From positions 8,054 to 72,053 of the forward strand of contig SFKI01000009.1 in NCBI GenBank assembly GCA_004554775.1: 64,000 nt of DNA, in the 5' to 3' direction. This document shows, piece after piece, positions 1 to 7,270 of the stretch. The position numbers and the translations under genes were made by a program. The stretch comes from Subdoligranulum variabile. GTDB taxonomy: Bacteria; Bacillota; Clostridia; Oscillospirales; Ruminococcaceae. A model generated the notes under the pieces. That model saw only the letters and a program-made list of their open reading frames with translations. It did no database searches and was not told where the DNA came from. The first letter of the stretch is position 1. Every line of letters starts with the position of its first letter.

Positions 1-107
1 AGCTTGATGACCTCGTCGACCAGGGGCAGCTTGGCATCCTGGAACTTTTTGCGGATGTTTTCTTTGACTGCCTCCGGGTTTTCACGGACAAAACGAATGT
101 CTAACAT
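1..107 (-). CDS. serS: Seryl-tRNA synthetase, N-terminal fragment
   Basis: Only the first 35 codons are inside the window; the gene runs off the left edge. The reverse strand reads MLDIRFVRENPEAVKENIRK and continues, which is the typical SerRS opening before the coiled-coil arm that binds the long variable arm of tRNA-Ser. The full enzyme charges tRNA-Ser with serine in the cytoplasm. GAGGAG lies a few bases ahead of the ATG. A TATAAT hexamer at 138-143 (reverse strand) sits between parB and this gene and could be its own -10, but no -35 is evident. It follows parB in the same direction. Confidence 0.9.
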   Translation of the reverse strand, partial: MLDIRFVRENPEAVKENIRKKFQDAKLPLVDEVIK

Positions 108-156
108 GATGATTCTCCTCTATATTTTTCTACATTTATTATAGAAAACCAGATTG

Positions 157-1044
157 TTATTCGGCCTCGGGGTCATAATGGCCCAGAAGGTCAGCGAACT
201 TTTGCAGCATTTCATCGCTGTAAAAGTCGATTTTCAGCGAGCCTTTGCCGTCCCTATATTCCACGTGGACCTCGCTGCCGGTCACTTCTTTCAGGGCGGC
301 TTCGATCTCCACTGCGCGTTTGGGGCGGTTGAACGGGTCCGGCTTGGCTTTCGGCTGTTTGGCGGGCTTGGCCAGCTTTTTGCAAAGGGCCTCGGTCTGG
401 CGGACGTTCAGCCCGTTGGCCTCGACCTCCGCGGCCGCCTGGCGCATCAGGTCCTGCGTGGGCAGGCCCAACAGCACCTTGGCGTGACCGGCGCTCAGCA
501 CCCCGGCACTGACCTTACGGCGGACATCCTCTGGCAAAGCAAGCAGGCGCAGGCTGTTTGTGACGGCGCTGCGGCTTTTGCCAAGCTTTTTGGCAGCAGT
601 CTCCTGCGTCAAGCCGTACTTTTCGATCAGTTGGTGGCAGCCCTCGGCTACCTCTATGGGGTTCAAGTCCTCACGCTGCAAGTTTTCGATCAGCGCCAGG
701 GCTGCGGCCTGTTCGTCAGAAACATCCTTGATGATGACCGGCACCTCATCCAACCCGGCCAGGCGGGCAGCACGCCAGCGGCGCTCACCCGCGATGATGA
801 TATAGCCGGTGCCCAGTTTTTTGGGCCGCACGGCAATGGGCTGCAGCAGGCCGTTTTCGGTGATGCTGTCTGCCAGCTGGTTCAGCGCATCATCATCAAA
901 CTTTTTGCGCGGCTGGGAGGGGTCAGGCTCGATCTCGCGCAGCGGCAGGGTAGAGGCAGCCGCATCATCTGCGGTGGTTTCGGGCAGGTCGGCAAACAAC
1001 AGATCCAGCCCTTTGCCCAGGCCGCCCATTTTCTTTTTTGCCAT
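157..1044 (-). CDS. parB: Chromosome partitioning protein ParB (Spo0J)
   Basis: This 295-residue CTP-dependent DNA clamp loads at parS, spreads along the origin and recruits SMC. The N-terminus MAKKKMGGLGKGLDLLFAD is the usual ParA-stimulating peptide. The N-domain carries the arginine box GERRWRAARLAGL (about residues 86-98), followed by the helix-turn-helix with KSRSAVTNSLRLL and SAGHAK. The arginine in KSRS and the glycine in AGHAK match the ParB type of specificity residues, unlike the paralogue noc upstream. A C-terminal dimerisation domain follows a charged linker. The start has AGAGGTGAG upstream. It is four bases downstream of parA, so the two are one operon. A degenerate parS-like sequence lies inside the gene at 257-272. 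Confidence 0.95.
   Translation of the reverse strand: MAKKKMGGLGKGLDLLFADLPETTADDAAASTLPLREIEPDPSQPRKKFDDDALNQLADSITENGLLQPIAVRPKKLGTGYIIIAGERRWRAARLAGLDEVPVIIKDVSDEQAAALALIENLQREDLNPIEVAEGCHQLIEKYGLTQETAAKKLGKSRSAVTNSLRLLALPEDVRRKVSAGVLSAGHAKVLLGLPTQDLMRQAAAEVEANGLNVRQTEALCKKLAKPAKQPKAKPDPFNRPKRAVEIEAALKEVTGSEVHVEYRDGKGSLKIDFYSDEMLQKFADLLGHYDPEAE
257..272. other. Degenerate parS-like sequence inside parB
   Basis: TATTCCACGTGGACCT matches the window's two perfect parS palindromes at 13 of 16 positions and keeps the central CCACGTGG. B. subtilis also has a parS within its parB gene. With three mismatches it may be a weak site or chance. Confidence 0.3.
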
Positions 1045-1048
1045 CGGC

Positions 1049-1813
1049 TCACCTCTCGTTCTTGCTTAAAAATTCGCGTGCCAGTTCCATATAAGCTTCG
1101 CTGCCTTTGCCGTTGGGCTCATAGAAATTGATCGGCATGCCAAAGCTCGGCGCTTCGGACAGGCGCACCGAGCGGGGGATAACTGCTTTGAACACCTTGT
1201 CGCCATAATACTTTTTCACCTGGGCCACAACCTGCATCGTCAGGTTCAGGCGGCCGGAGTACATGGTGAACAGCACGCCCTCGATATCCAGGTAGCGGTT
1301 ATACTTTTTGCGCACCATTTTCAGGGTGTTCATCAGCTCGGTCAATCCCTCCAGCGCGTAGTATTCGCACTGCAAGGGGATCAGCACCGTATCGGCGGCG
1401 CACAAGCCGTTGATGGTGAGCAGATCCAGCGAGGGCGGGCAGTCGATGAAAATATAATCGTACAGCGGCACAACGGGGGCCAGCACACTGCGCAGGCGCA
1501 TTTCACGCCGGGGCAGGTTGACCAGCGCCACGGCGGCACCGGCCAATTGGGTGTTGGAGGGGAGCAGATCGGCATTATACTCGGTTTTGACGATGGCGTT
1601 GCGCACATCATCATCTTCGATCAGGCAGGTATAGATATCCGATTCCAGCTTGTTTTTGGCGATGCCGTAACCGCTGGACGCATTGCCCTGGGGGTCAAGG
1701 TCAACGACAAGGACTTTTTTGCCCAGTGCTGCCACGCAGGCGCTGAGGTTTACGACGCTGGTGGTTTTGCCCACACCACCTTTCTGGTTTGCTACTGCGA
1801 TGACCTTTGCCAC
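1049..1813 (-). CDS. parA: Chromosome partitioning ATPase ParA (Soj)
   Basis: This 254-residue deviant Walker-A ATPase works with ParB in origin segregation, and in Firmicutes it also controls DnaA. It opens with MAKVIAVANQKGGVGKTTSV, which holds the KGGVGKTT motif with the signature lysine. The Walker A' motif VLVVDLDPQGNAS and Walker B IFIDCPPSLDLLT follow. The length is normal for chromosomal Soj without an N-terminal HTH. The start codon is GTG, set by GGAGGG six bases upstream. A 152-bp gap before it holds a parS site, an extended -10 and a small leader hairpin, so parA-parB probably has its own promoter. Confidence 0.95.
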   Translation of the reverse strand: MAKVIAVANQKGGVGKTTSVVNLSACVAALGKKVLVVDLDPQGNASSGYGIAKNKLESDIYTCLIEDDDVRNAIVKTEYNADLLPSNTQLAGAAVALVNLPRREMRLRSVLAPVVPLYDYIFIDCPPSLDLLTINGLCAADTVLIPLQCEYYALEGLTELMNTLKMVRKKYNRYLDIEGVLFTMYSGRLNLTMQVVAQVKKYYGDKVFKAVIPRSVRLSEAPSFGMPINFYEPNGKGSEAYMELAREFLSKNER

Positions 1814-1838
1814 GCTTTTCCCTCCGTTTTTGCATTTT

Positions 1839-1873
1839 CAGGCGGTTTTGCCCGCCTGGATTCTATTATAGCA
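1839..1873 (-). promoter_or_regulatory. parA promoter -10 and leader hairpin
   Basis: On the reverse strand an extended -10 (TGC followed by TATAAT, 1873-1865) is followed by a CAGGCGG/CCGCCTG stem at 1858-1839, then the parA ribosome-binding site. No convincing -35 is present, as is common with extended -10 promoters. The hairpin would lie in the 5' leader of the parAB mRNA. Confidence 0.4.
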
Positions 1874-1923
1874 CAAGAAAACACTATAAAAAAGGGGTCA
1901 AAAGCAAAAAATACCCTGCAAAA

Positions 1924-1939
1924 TGTTCCACGTGGAACA
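1924..1939. promoter_or_regulatory. parS: parS centromere site 1
   Basis: TGTTCCACGTGGAACA is a perfect 16-bp palindrome and matches the bacterial parS consensus (TGTTNCACGTGAAACA) with the symmetric GGAACA half. It sits between the noc stop and the parA promoter, next to the genes for its binding proteins. Confidence 0.93.
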
Positions 1940-1965
1940 TTTTGCAGAGCTCGTGCGATTTTTAC

Positions 1966-2829
1966 TTATAATTCCGCCGCATACTCTTTGGCAGCAGGCG
2001 GGGCGGTCGGCTCCTGCACGGGGCGGCCATCGGTGCCTACAGGGATGCGCACGATGTACTCCAGACACCCGTCATGTTTATCACAGCGGGTGGTGGCCTG
2101 GATGCCCTTTTGCGTCATCAGGTCAACGGCGTGCTGCAAGGTGTTTACAAAAAAGCGGACGTCCCGCACCATGGGGATGGTGCGGCGGCAGGGGCTTGGC
2201 CCGTTGGGCGCGGCCAGCATCTGGTCAACAAGTTTGTCCGCCTGGCGCACGCTGAGTTTATCGCGTGCCATCTTTTCCAGCGCGGGGGTGCGGCGGCTTT
2301 CCGGTAGGCGCAGGGCCGCGCGGGCGTGGCGCTCGGTCAGGTGGTTAGCCGTGCAAAGCTGCTGTTGTTCAGGCGTAAGAGTCAGCAGGCGCAGCTTGTT
2401 GGCAAGGGCAGGCTGGCTTAGGCCTAACCGCCGCGCGGCTTCGGCCTGGGTGCAGCCCCACAGACGGATGACCTCTTTGATGCCGCGCGCCGTGTCGAAC
2501 GGATCGAGCTGGCTGCGCTGTAAGTTTTCCAACAGTCCCAGCGCGGCGGACTCGCTGTCATCGTAGTCGGCCACGATTGCAGGTACTTTTTCCAGTTTGG
2601 CCAGGCGGCAGGCGCGCAGACGGCGTTCACCCGCGATGAGCTGATATTTGCGCAGCCCCACCCGCCGCACGCTGATGGGCTGCAATAAACCGTTTTGCAA
2701 AATGCTGACGGCCAGCGCCGCGATCTCCGGTTCATCAAAGGCCGTGCGGGCCTGGTAAGGGGACGGTTCAATGCAGTCAACGGGCAGCATGACGATGCGC
2801 CCCTGTTTTTGTATTTCGTTCTTAGCCAC
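1966..2829 (-). CDS. noc: Noc-like ParB paralogue (nucleoid occlusion)
   Basis: This second ParB-family protein sits in the B. subtilis noc position between rsmG and parA. In B. subtilis, Noc coats the chromosome and blocks division over the nucleoid. The protein shows the CTPase motif GERRLRACRLA and a helix-turn-helix containing SQPALANKLRLL and LTERHARA. The Q, the K of NKLRLL and the R of ERHAR match the Noc-type specificity residues rather than the ParB type. The start is GTG (VAKNEIQKQG), with AGGGAGGAATC directly upstream. A longer in-frame extension would translate through a terminator and is rejected. From this start there is no obvious N-terminal amphipathic helix like that of B. 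subtilis Noc. Length is 287 residues. Confidence 0.82.
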   Translation of the reverse strand: MAKNEIQKQGRIVMLPVDCIEPSPYQARTAFDEPEIAALAVSILQNGLLQPISVRRVGLRKYQLIAGERRLRACRLAKLEKVPAIVADYDDSESAALGLLENLQRSQLDPFDTARGIKEVIRLWGCTQAEAARRLGLSQPALANKLRLLTLTPEQQQLCTANHLTERHARAALRLPESRRTPALEKMARDKLSVRQADKLVDQMLAAPNGPSPCRRTIPMVRDVRFFVNTLQHAVDLMTQKGIQATTRCDKHDGCLEYIVRIPVGTDGRPVQEPTAPPAAKEYAAEL

Positions 2830-2860
2830 TTTTGATTCCTCCCTGCGGGTTCGTTCTACA

Positions 2861-2898
2861 AATAAAAAAGCTATGCTTTTCCCTGGGAAAAGCATAGC
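2861..2898 (-). terminator. Intrinsic terminator after rsmG
   Basis: A perfect inverted repeat (GCTATGCTTTTCCC and its complement around one base, 2870-2898) is followed on the reverse strand by TTTTTTATT. It ends the mnmE-mnmG-rsmG transcript ahead of noc. Confidence 0.9.
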
Positions 2899-2957
2899 AC
2901 GGACTGGAAAAAAGTGGAAGAAAAATCGTTCGTTGGGATTTTTCCCTTTTCGCGGTG

Positions 2958-3662
2958 TTACAGCGGCTTCTTCGCAATTTTGCCGCCGTTTCTGGGGTAA
3001 ACGGTCGAAGTCTGCGATATTTTTTCGCACATCACCAACCCGCGGGCACTGCCGTCGGGCAGGGTGAACTGCCGCGTTTCGCGGTATTTGCCGCCCAGTT
3101 TCTTTAGGGCGTTGGCGGCGGCTTTGGCTTCGGCATCCGCCTCGGGGCCTTTCATGGCGATGAACACGCCACCGACCTTGACAAGCGGCAGGCAGTATTC
3201 GCTCAGCACCGGCAGGGCGGCCACAGCGCGGGCACTGGCAATGTCAAACTGCTCACGCCAGATTTTGCGGGCAGCTTCCTCGGCGCGCTCTTTGGCAAAT
3301 TCGACACCGGTCAGGCCCAGTTCGGCGCAGGCGTACTTTAAAAAGTCCACGCGCTTGCCGGTGGGTTCCATCAGGGTCAGCTGCAATTCCGGCTTGTAGA
3401 TTTTGGCCACGATGCCGGGAAAGCCCGCGCCGGTTCCCACGTCGACCATTTTGCCCTGCACTTCGGGCTGGGCTGCAAACAGCAGACTGTCCGTAAAATG
3501 GCGATCCTCGATGCCCTTGGGGCTGGTGATGGCGGTGAGGTTGACCTTTTCGTTATAGCTTACCAAAATCTCGGCATAGCGGTCCAACTGGTCCAACTGG
3601 GCGGGGGAGAGGGCAATGTTCCACGTGGAACATTTTTCGGCCAAACGGTTTTTATTGATCAT
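2958..3662 (-). CDS. rsmG: 16S rRNA (guanine527-N7)-methyltransferase RsmG
   Basis: RsmG (GidB) methylates G527 of 16S rRNA with S-adenosylmethionine. The SAM-binding motif VDVGTGAGFPGIVAKI and the downstream LMEPTGKRVDFL are clear, as is the later ASARAVAAL segment. The ATG at 3662 (MINKNRLAEKC) is preferred. A GTG three codons upstream, overlapping the mnmG stop, is also possible and neither has a strong Shine-Dalgarno. Coding continues the mnmE-mnmG operon with almost no gap. Codons for KCSTWNI contain a perfect parS site (3617-3632), so this stretch serves both the protein and chromosome segregation. Confidence 0.93.
   Translation of the reverse strand: MINKNRLAEKCSTWNIALSPAQLDQLDRYAEILVSYNEKVNLTAITSPKGIEDRHFTDSLLFAAQPEVQGKMVDVGTGAGFPGIVAKIYKPELQLTLMEPTGKRVDFLKYACAELGLTGVEFAKERAEEAARKIWREQFDIASARAVAALPVLSEYCLPLVKVGGVFIAMKGPEADAEAKAAANALKKLGGKYRETRQFTLPDGSARGLVMCEKISQTSTVYPRNGGKIAKKPL
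3617..3632. promoter_or_regulatory. parS: parS centromere site 2, inside rsmG
   Basis: TGTTCCACGTGGAACA is identical to the site at 1924-1939. It lies within the rsmG coding sequence, near its 5' end, where it encodes CSTWN in the N-terminal region. Confidence 0.92.
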
Positions 3663-3671
3663 AGTGTACAC

Positions 3672-5537
3672 TCATTTCTGTTTCAGCAGCACAATGCTCA
3701 GCTGGGCCAGGTCGCTGGGGGATACGCCCGGGATGCGCCCGGCCTGGGCCAAGGTGCGGGGGCGGATTTTCTGCAATTTTTCGCGGGCTTCCAGCGTGAT
3801 CATCTCGATGGGGCTGTAGTCGAAGTTTTCGGGGATCTTTACATTCTCGTGGCGCTGGATGTCCCGGATCAACCGTTCCTCGCGGGCAATGTAGCCAGCA
3901 TAGCGGATCTCAGTCTCAATGCGCTGCGCCATGGCGGGGGTCACACCCTCGCCGCGGCCAATGACTTTGGCGATCAACTCATAACTGATGTACGGGCGGC
4001 GCATCAGTTCCAGCGCCGTACCGCCGATCTCGCCCAACTCGGCCCCCTCGGGCGCGGCGGCTTTCAGGTCAGCCAGCCGCACGGTTGTTTTGGCAAGGCG
4101 GTCCATCTCATTTTGCTTGATTTCGCGGTCCTTGCAGAAAACTGCCCACCGGGCATCGTCCACCAGGCCGTATTCACGGCCGATCGGCGTCAAGCGCTCG
4201 TCGGCGTTATCTTGCCGCAAGCTCAGGCGGTATTCGCTGCGGCTGGTCATCATGCGGTAGGGATCCATCACACCTTTGGTCACAAGGTCGTCGACCAGCG
4301 TGCCCAGGTAGCTCGTGTGGCGGGCCAATACCAGTTCTTCTTTGTCCAGCGCATGGCGGGCGGCGTTCAGACCAGCCAACAGGCCCTGGGCAGCGGCTTC
4401 CTCATAACCGGAGGTGCCGTTGAACTGCCCGGCACCGTAAATGCCCGCGACCACCTTGCTTTCCAGTGTAGGCTTTAACGTGGTGGGGTCAACGCAGTCG
4501 TACTCGATGGCGTAAGCCGGGCGCATGATCTCGAGGTGCTCAAAGCCTTTGATCGTGCGGTACATAGCGTTCTGCACAACTTCCGGCAGGCTGGAAGAAA
4601 GCCCCTGCAAATACATTTCCTCGGTGTCCTCGCCGCAGGGCTCCACAAAAATCGGGTGGCGCTCCTTATCCTTAAAGCGCACGACCTTATCCTCGATAGA
4701 CGGGCAGTAGCGCGGGCCAACGCCTTGGATGTCGCCGCCGTACAACGGCGAGCGGTGCAGATTTTCCAGAATGACCCGGTGGGTCTCGGGGTTGGTGTAG
4801 GCAATGTAGCAGTCGACCTTGTTGTGCATCGGCTGACGCGTCAAAAAGCTGAACGGCTGCAATTCTTCGTCCGGGTCACCGGGCTGGCGCTCCAGTTGGG
4901 TAAAGTCGATACTGCGGCGATGCACACGGGCCGGGGTGCCGGTTTTAAAGCGACGCAGCGTAAAGCCGTGTTCGACCAGACATTTCGTCAGGGCTGTGGC
5001 GGCATGGGTGCCGTCGGGGCCGCTGTCGTAGTGGGCCTCGCCTACAAAAATACGCCCACCCAGTGTGGTGCCGGTGGCGATGACGACGGCCTTGCAGCTG
5101 TAATAGCCGTTCAGCCCCGTGATAACACCACAGACTTTGCCGTCCCTGATATCCACGGCGACGATTTCGGCCTGGTGGATGTCCAGATTCGGGGTCTTTT
5201 CCAGCGCATGCTTCATCCACATGTGGTAGCGCTTGCGGTCAGTCTGCACGCGCAGGCTGTGCACAGCGGGACCTTTGCCGCGGTTCAGCATGCGGCTCTG
5301 CAAAAAGGTCGCGTCGGCGGCAACGCCCATCAGACCGCCCAGCGCGTCGACCTCGCGCACCAGGTGGCCTTTGGCGGTGCCGCCGATGGACGGATTGCAC
5401 GGCATATTGCCGATAAAATCCAGCGAGAGAGTGAACACAGCGGTTTTAGCCCCCAGTGTTGCCGCAGCGTGCGCAGCCTCGATGCCTGCATGCCCGGCAC
5501 CGATCACGACCACATCATAACTTCCCAGTGTATCCAT
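3672..5537 (-). CDS. mnmG: tRNA uridine-34 5-carboxymethylaminomethyl synthesis enzyme MnmG
   Basis: MnmG (GidA) is the FAD- and NADH-dependent partner of MnmE; together they modify U34 of several tRNAs. The N-terminal Rossmann motif DVVVIGAGHAGIEAAHAAA is textbook, followed by GGTAKGHLVREVDALGG and, near the C-terminus, the conserved MMTSRSEYRLSLRQDNAD block. Length is 621 residues, normal for the family. Two in-frame ATGs exist. The inner one (MDTLGSYDVV) has AGAGG at good spacing and is chosen; the outer one overlaps the mnmE stop codon by four bases. It lies between mnmE and rsmG in one operon. Confidence 0.96.
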   Translation of the reverse strand: MDTLGSYDVVVIGAGHAGIEAAHAAATLGAKTAVFTLSLDFIGNMPCNPSIGGTAKGHLVREVDALGGLMGVAADATFLQSRMLNRGKGPAVHSLRVQTDRKRYHMWMKHALEKTPNLDIHQAEIVAVDIRDGKVCGVITGLNGYYSCKAVVIATGTTLGGRIFVGEAHYDSGPDGTHAATALTKCLVEHGFTLRRFKTGTPARVHRRSIDFTQLERQPGDPDEELQPFSFLTRQPMHNKVDCYIAYTNPETHRVILENLHRSPLYGGDIQGVGPRYCPSIEDKVVRFKDKERHPIFVEPCGEDTEEMYLQGLSSSLPEVVQNAMYRTIKGFEHLEIMRPAYAIEYDCVDPTTLKPTLESKVVAGIYGAGQFNGTSGYEEAAAQGLLAGLNAARHALDKEELVLARHTSYLGTLVDDLVTKGVMDPYRMMTSRSEYRLSLRQDNADERLTPIGREYGLVDDARWAVFCKDREIKQNEMDRLAKTTVRLADLKAAAPEGAELGEIGGTALELMRRPYISYELIAKVIGRGEGVTPAMAQRIETEIRYAGYIAREERLIRDIQRHENVKIPENFDYSPIEMITLEAREKLQKIRPRTLAQAGRIPGVSPSDLAQLSIVLLKQK

Positions 5538-5551
5538 ACGTTTATCCTCTA

Positions 5552-6943
5552 TCATTTACCCACACAGAACGTTTCAAAAACTTCCTCGATCGTGGCATCG
5601 CTCGCATCCTCTCCGGTCAGGTCGCAAAGGGCCTGCAAGGCGTCAGTCAGGCAGATGCCGATCGCGTCCAGCCCATATCCGGCCTGCCGGGCATGGATGG
5701 CTTCCTCGATGGCATCCCGTGCGCGGGTTGCCGCCGCCAACTGGCGGGCGCTGCAAAGCTGTGCTGCGCCGGTGTCCAGCTGGGCCGTGCCCAACAGTTC
5801 TGCTACCGCTTCGGTCAAGGGCTGCAAGCTGTCGGCCTCTTTCGCGCACAATGTGATGACCTTTTTAAAGTAGGGGCGCAGGGTTCCGGCTGCGTTCTCC
5901 GTGGAATCGGCCAGATCCTGCTTGTTCAAAATCGCCAGTGCGGGGCGGTCCTGGCAGCGGCGGGCAATCTCCCGATCGGCGTCGGTCAGCGGCTGGGCGG
6001 CGTCGAACACCGCCAGCACCAGCCCGGCCTCGTCGAGCTTTTTCCAGCTGCGGCGGATGCCCTCGGCCTCGATGGCATCGCCATCCGCGCCAACCTCGCG
6101 CACACCGGCGGTGTCAAACAGGTTCAGGCGGATCTCACCCAACTGGACGGCCTGCTCGACGATATCGCGGGTCGTGCCTGCTACCGGCGTTACGATGGCA
6201 CGGTCGAATCCGGCCATCAGATTCAGCAGTGTGCTTTTGCCCACGTTGGGACGGCCCAACAGCACACAATCCACCCCGCGCCGCAGCACCGCACCGGCCC
6301 CGTAGCCGTTGATCAAGCTGTCCAGTTCGGCTTTCTGGGTGCGCAGGGTTTGCAGCAACTGCACGTCGGAAAGCTCCGGCACGTCCTCCTCGGGGTAGTC
6401 GATCCAGGCGGTCAGGTGGGCGTTCAGGCTTTGCAGTGCTGTCTGGATGGCACCGATGCGTTTTGCCAGCCGTCCGTCCAGTGCGCTTTTGGCCAACGCC
6501 GCCCCCTGGCGGCCATTGGCCGCGATAACTTCCATCACGGCTTCGGCCTGGGTCAGGGACATGCGGCCATGTTCCAGTGCACGGCGGGTGAACTCGCCCG
6601 GCCCAGCCGGGGCAGCGCCTGCAGTAATTAAAGCTTCAAGCAGTCCGTCCGCCATGGCGGTGCCGCCGTGGATCGAAAGCTCAATGACATCCTCGCCGGT
6701 ATAGGAGTGGGGTTCGCGGAAAAACAGTGCAATGGTCTCGTCCATCTCCTGCCCGTGCAGCAGGTAGTGTCCCAGCATGGCAGTGTACCCTTTTGCTTCG
6801 GCCACTCTGCGCCCCACGTGGAGCGGTGCAAAGATCTTTTCCACAATAGGGTAGGCGTCCGGCCCCGATACACGCACCACGGCAATGCCGCCCGCGCCGG
6901 GGGGCGTTGCCAGCGCGCAGATTGTCTGCTGTAAACGATCCAC
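5552..6943 (-). CDS. mnmE: tRNA modification GTPase MnmE
   Basis: MnmE (TrmE) is a potassium-dependent GTPase with an N-terminal formyl-THF-binding domain, helical domain, inserted G domain and C-terminal CxGK motif. Visible are ICALATPPGAGGIAVVRVSG at the start, the P-loop GRPNVGKSTLLN, DTAGVRE, NKQD and the terminal CVGK. The start is GTG (VDRLQQTI) with GGAGG seven bases upstream; an in-frame ATG further out lacks a ribosome-binding site. It heads the mnmE-mnmG-rsmG operon. The 327-bp gap upstream contains only repeats and the jag terminator. Confidence 0.96.
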   Translation of the reverse strand: MDRLQQTICALATPPGAGGIAVVRVSGPDAYPIVEKIFAPLHVGRRVAEAKGYTAMLGHYLLHGQEMDETIALFFREPHSYTGEDVIELSIHGGTAMADGLLEALITAGAAPAGPGEFTRRALEHGRMSLTQAEAVMEVIAANGRQGAALAKSALDGRLAKRIGAIQTALQSLNAHLTAWIDYPEEDVPELSDVQLLQTLRTQKAELDSLINGYGAGAVLRRGVDCVLLGRPNVGKSTLLNLMAGFDRAIVTPVAGTTRDIVEQAVQLGEIRLNLFDTAGVREVGADGDAIEAEGIRRSWKKLDEAGLVLAVFDAAQPLTDADREIARRCQDRPALAILNKQDLADSTENAAGTLRPYFKKVITLCAKEADSLQPLTEAVAELLGTAQLDTGAAQLCSARQLAAATRARDAIEEAIHARQAGYGLDAIGICLTDALQALCDLTGEDASDATIEEVFETFCVGK

Positions 6944-7092
6944 AGCGATACCTCCGAGAAATAGAATATCTAACACTTTATCATACCACGAATTTTTTGT
7001 TTTTCCTACTGATTTTTTAAAAAAGATTCCGGGTCGTAGAACTTCATGTTTTCCACAGTCTTGTTTAAAACTTTTTTCTGTTTACTTTGCAG

Positions 7093-7119
7093 CGGGTGGC
7101 TATGAAATCCGCCCCTACG
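7093..7119. repeat. Dispersed repeat, copy 1 (imperfect inverted repeat)
   Basis: GGGTGGCTATGAAATCC followed by GCCCCTACG is shared, with few changes, with 37671-37696. The repeat lies in the noncoding gap between jag and mnmE, and apart from repeats and the jag terminator I see nothing else in that gap. Short reading frames here look like translations of the repeat and not genes. Confidence 0.55.
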
Positions 7120-7182
7120 ATTTCTATTGTTGCTTTGTGGATGGGCAATGTTCACTCCTGCAACTTCGCTATATGCAAAAGG

Positions 7183-7209
7183 GGGAGACACCATCTACTG
7201 GTGTCTCCC
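7183..7209 (-). terminator. Terminator after jag
   Basis: GGGAGACACCA and TGGTGTCTCCC form an 11-bp perfect stem with a five-base loop. A-rich and T-rich flanks on both sides would let it work in either direction. It is downstream of jag on the reverse strand. Confidence 0.8.
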
Positions 7210-7227
7210 TCTTTTCATAGGTCAATG

Positions 7228-7268
7228 GAAAGTTCTTTTGCCTACTTTTCTTTCAAGAAAAATAGGTA
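7228..7268 (-). repeat. 3'-end palindrome element (copy after jag)
   Basis: Directly after the jag stop (reverse strand) comes an imperfect palindrome, CCTATTTTTCTTG and AAAGAAAAGTAGG, then CAAAAGAACTTTCC. It is one of about ten related elements in the window, usually placed as stop codon, palindrome, then a CAAAGAAACTTT-like tail. Confidence 0.7.
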
Positions 7269-7270
7269 GA

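Noticed and set aside
2830..3030. An N-terminal extension of noc by 67 codons
   Set aside because: It would translate through the perfect terminator hairpin at 2870-2898, and a strong ribosome-binding site marks the internal GTG.
6806..6822. A third CACGTG-containing parS candidate in mnmE
   Set aside because: GCCCCACGTGGAGCGG lacks the TGTT and AACA flanks.
7006..7194. A 62-codon reverse-strand frame between jag and mnmE
   Set aside because: It is made of the dispersed repeat at 7093-7119 and flanking terminator sequence, with no ribosome-binding site.
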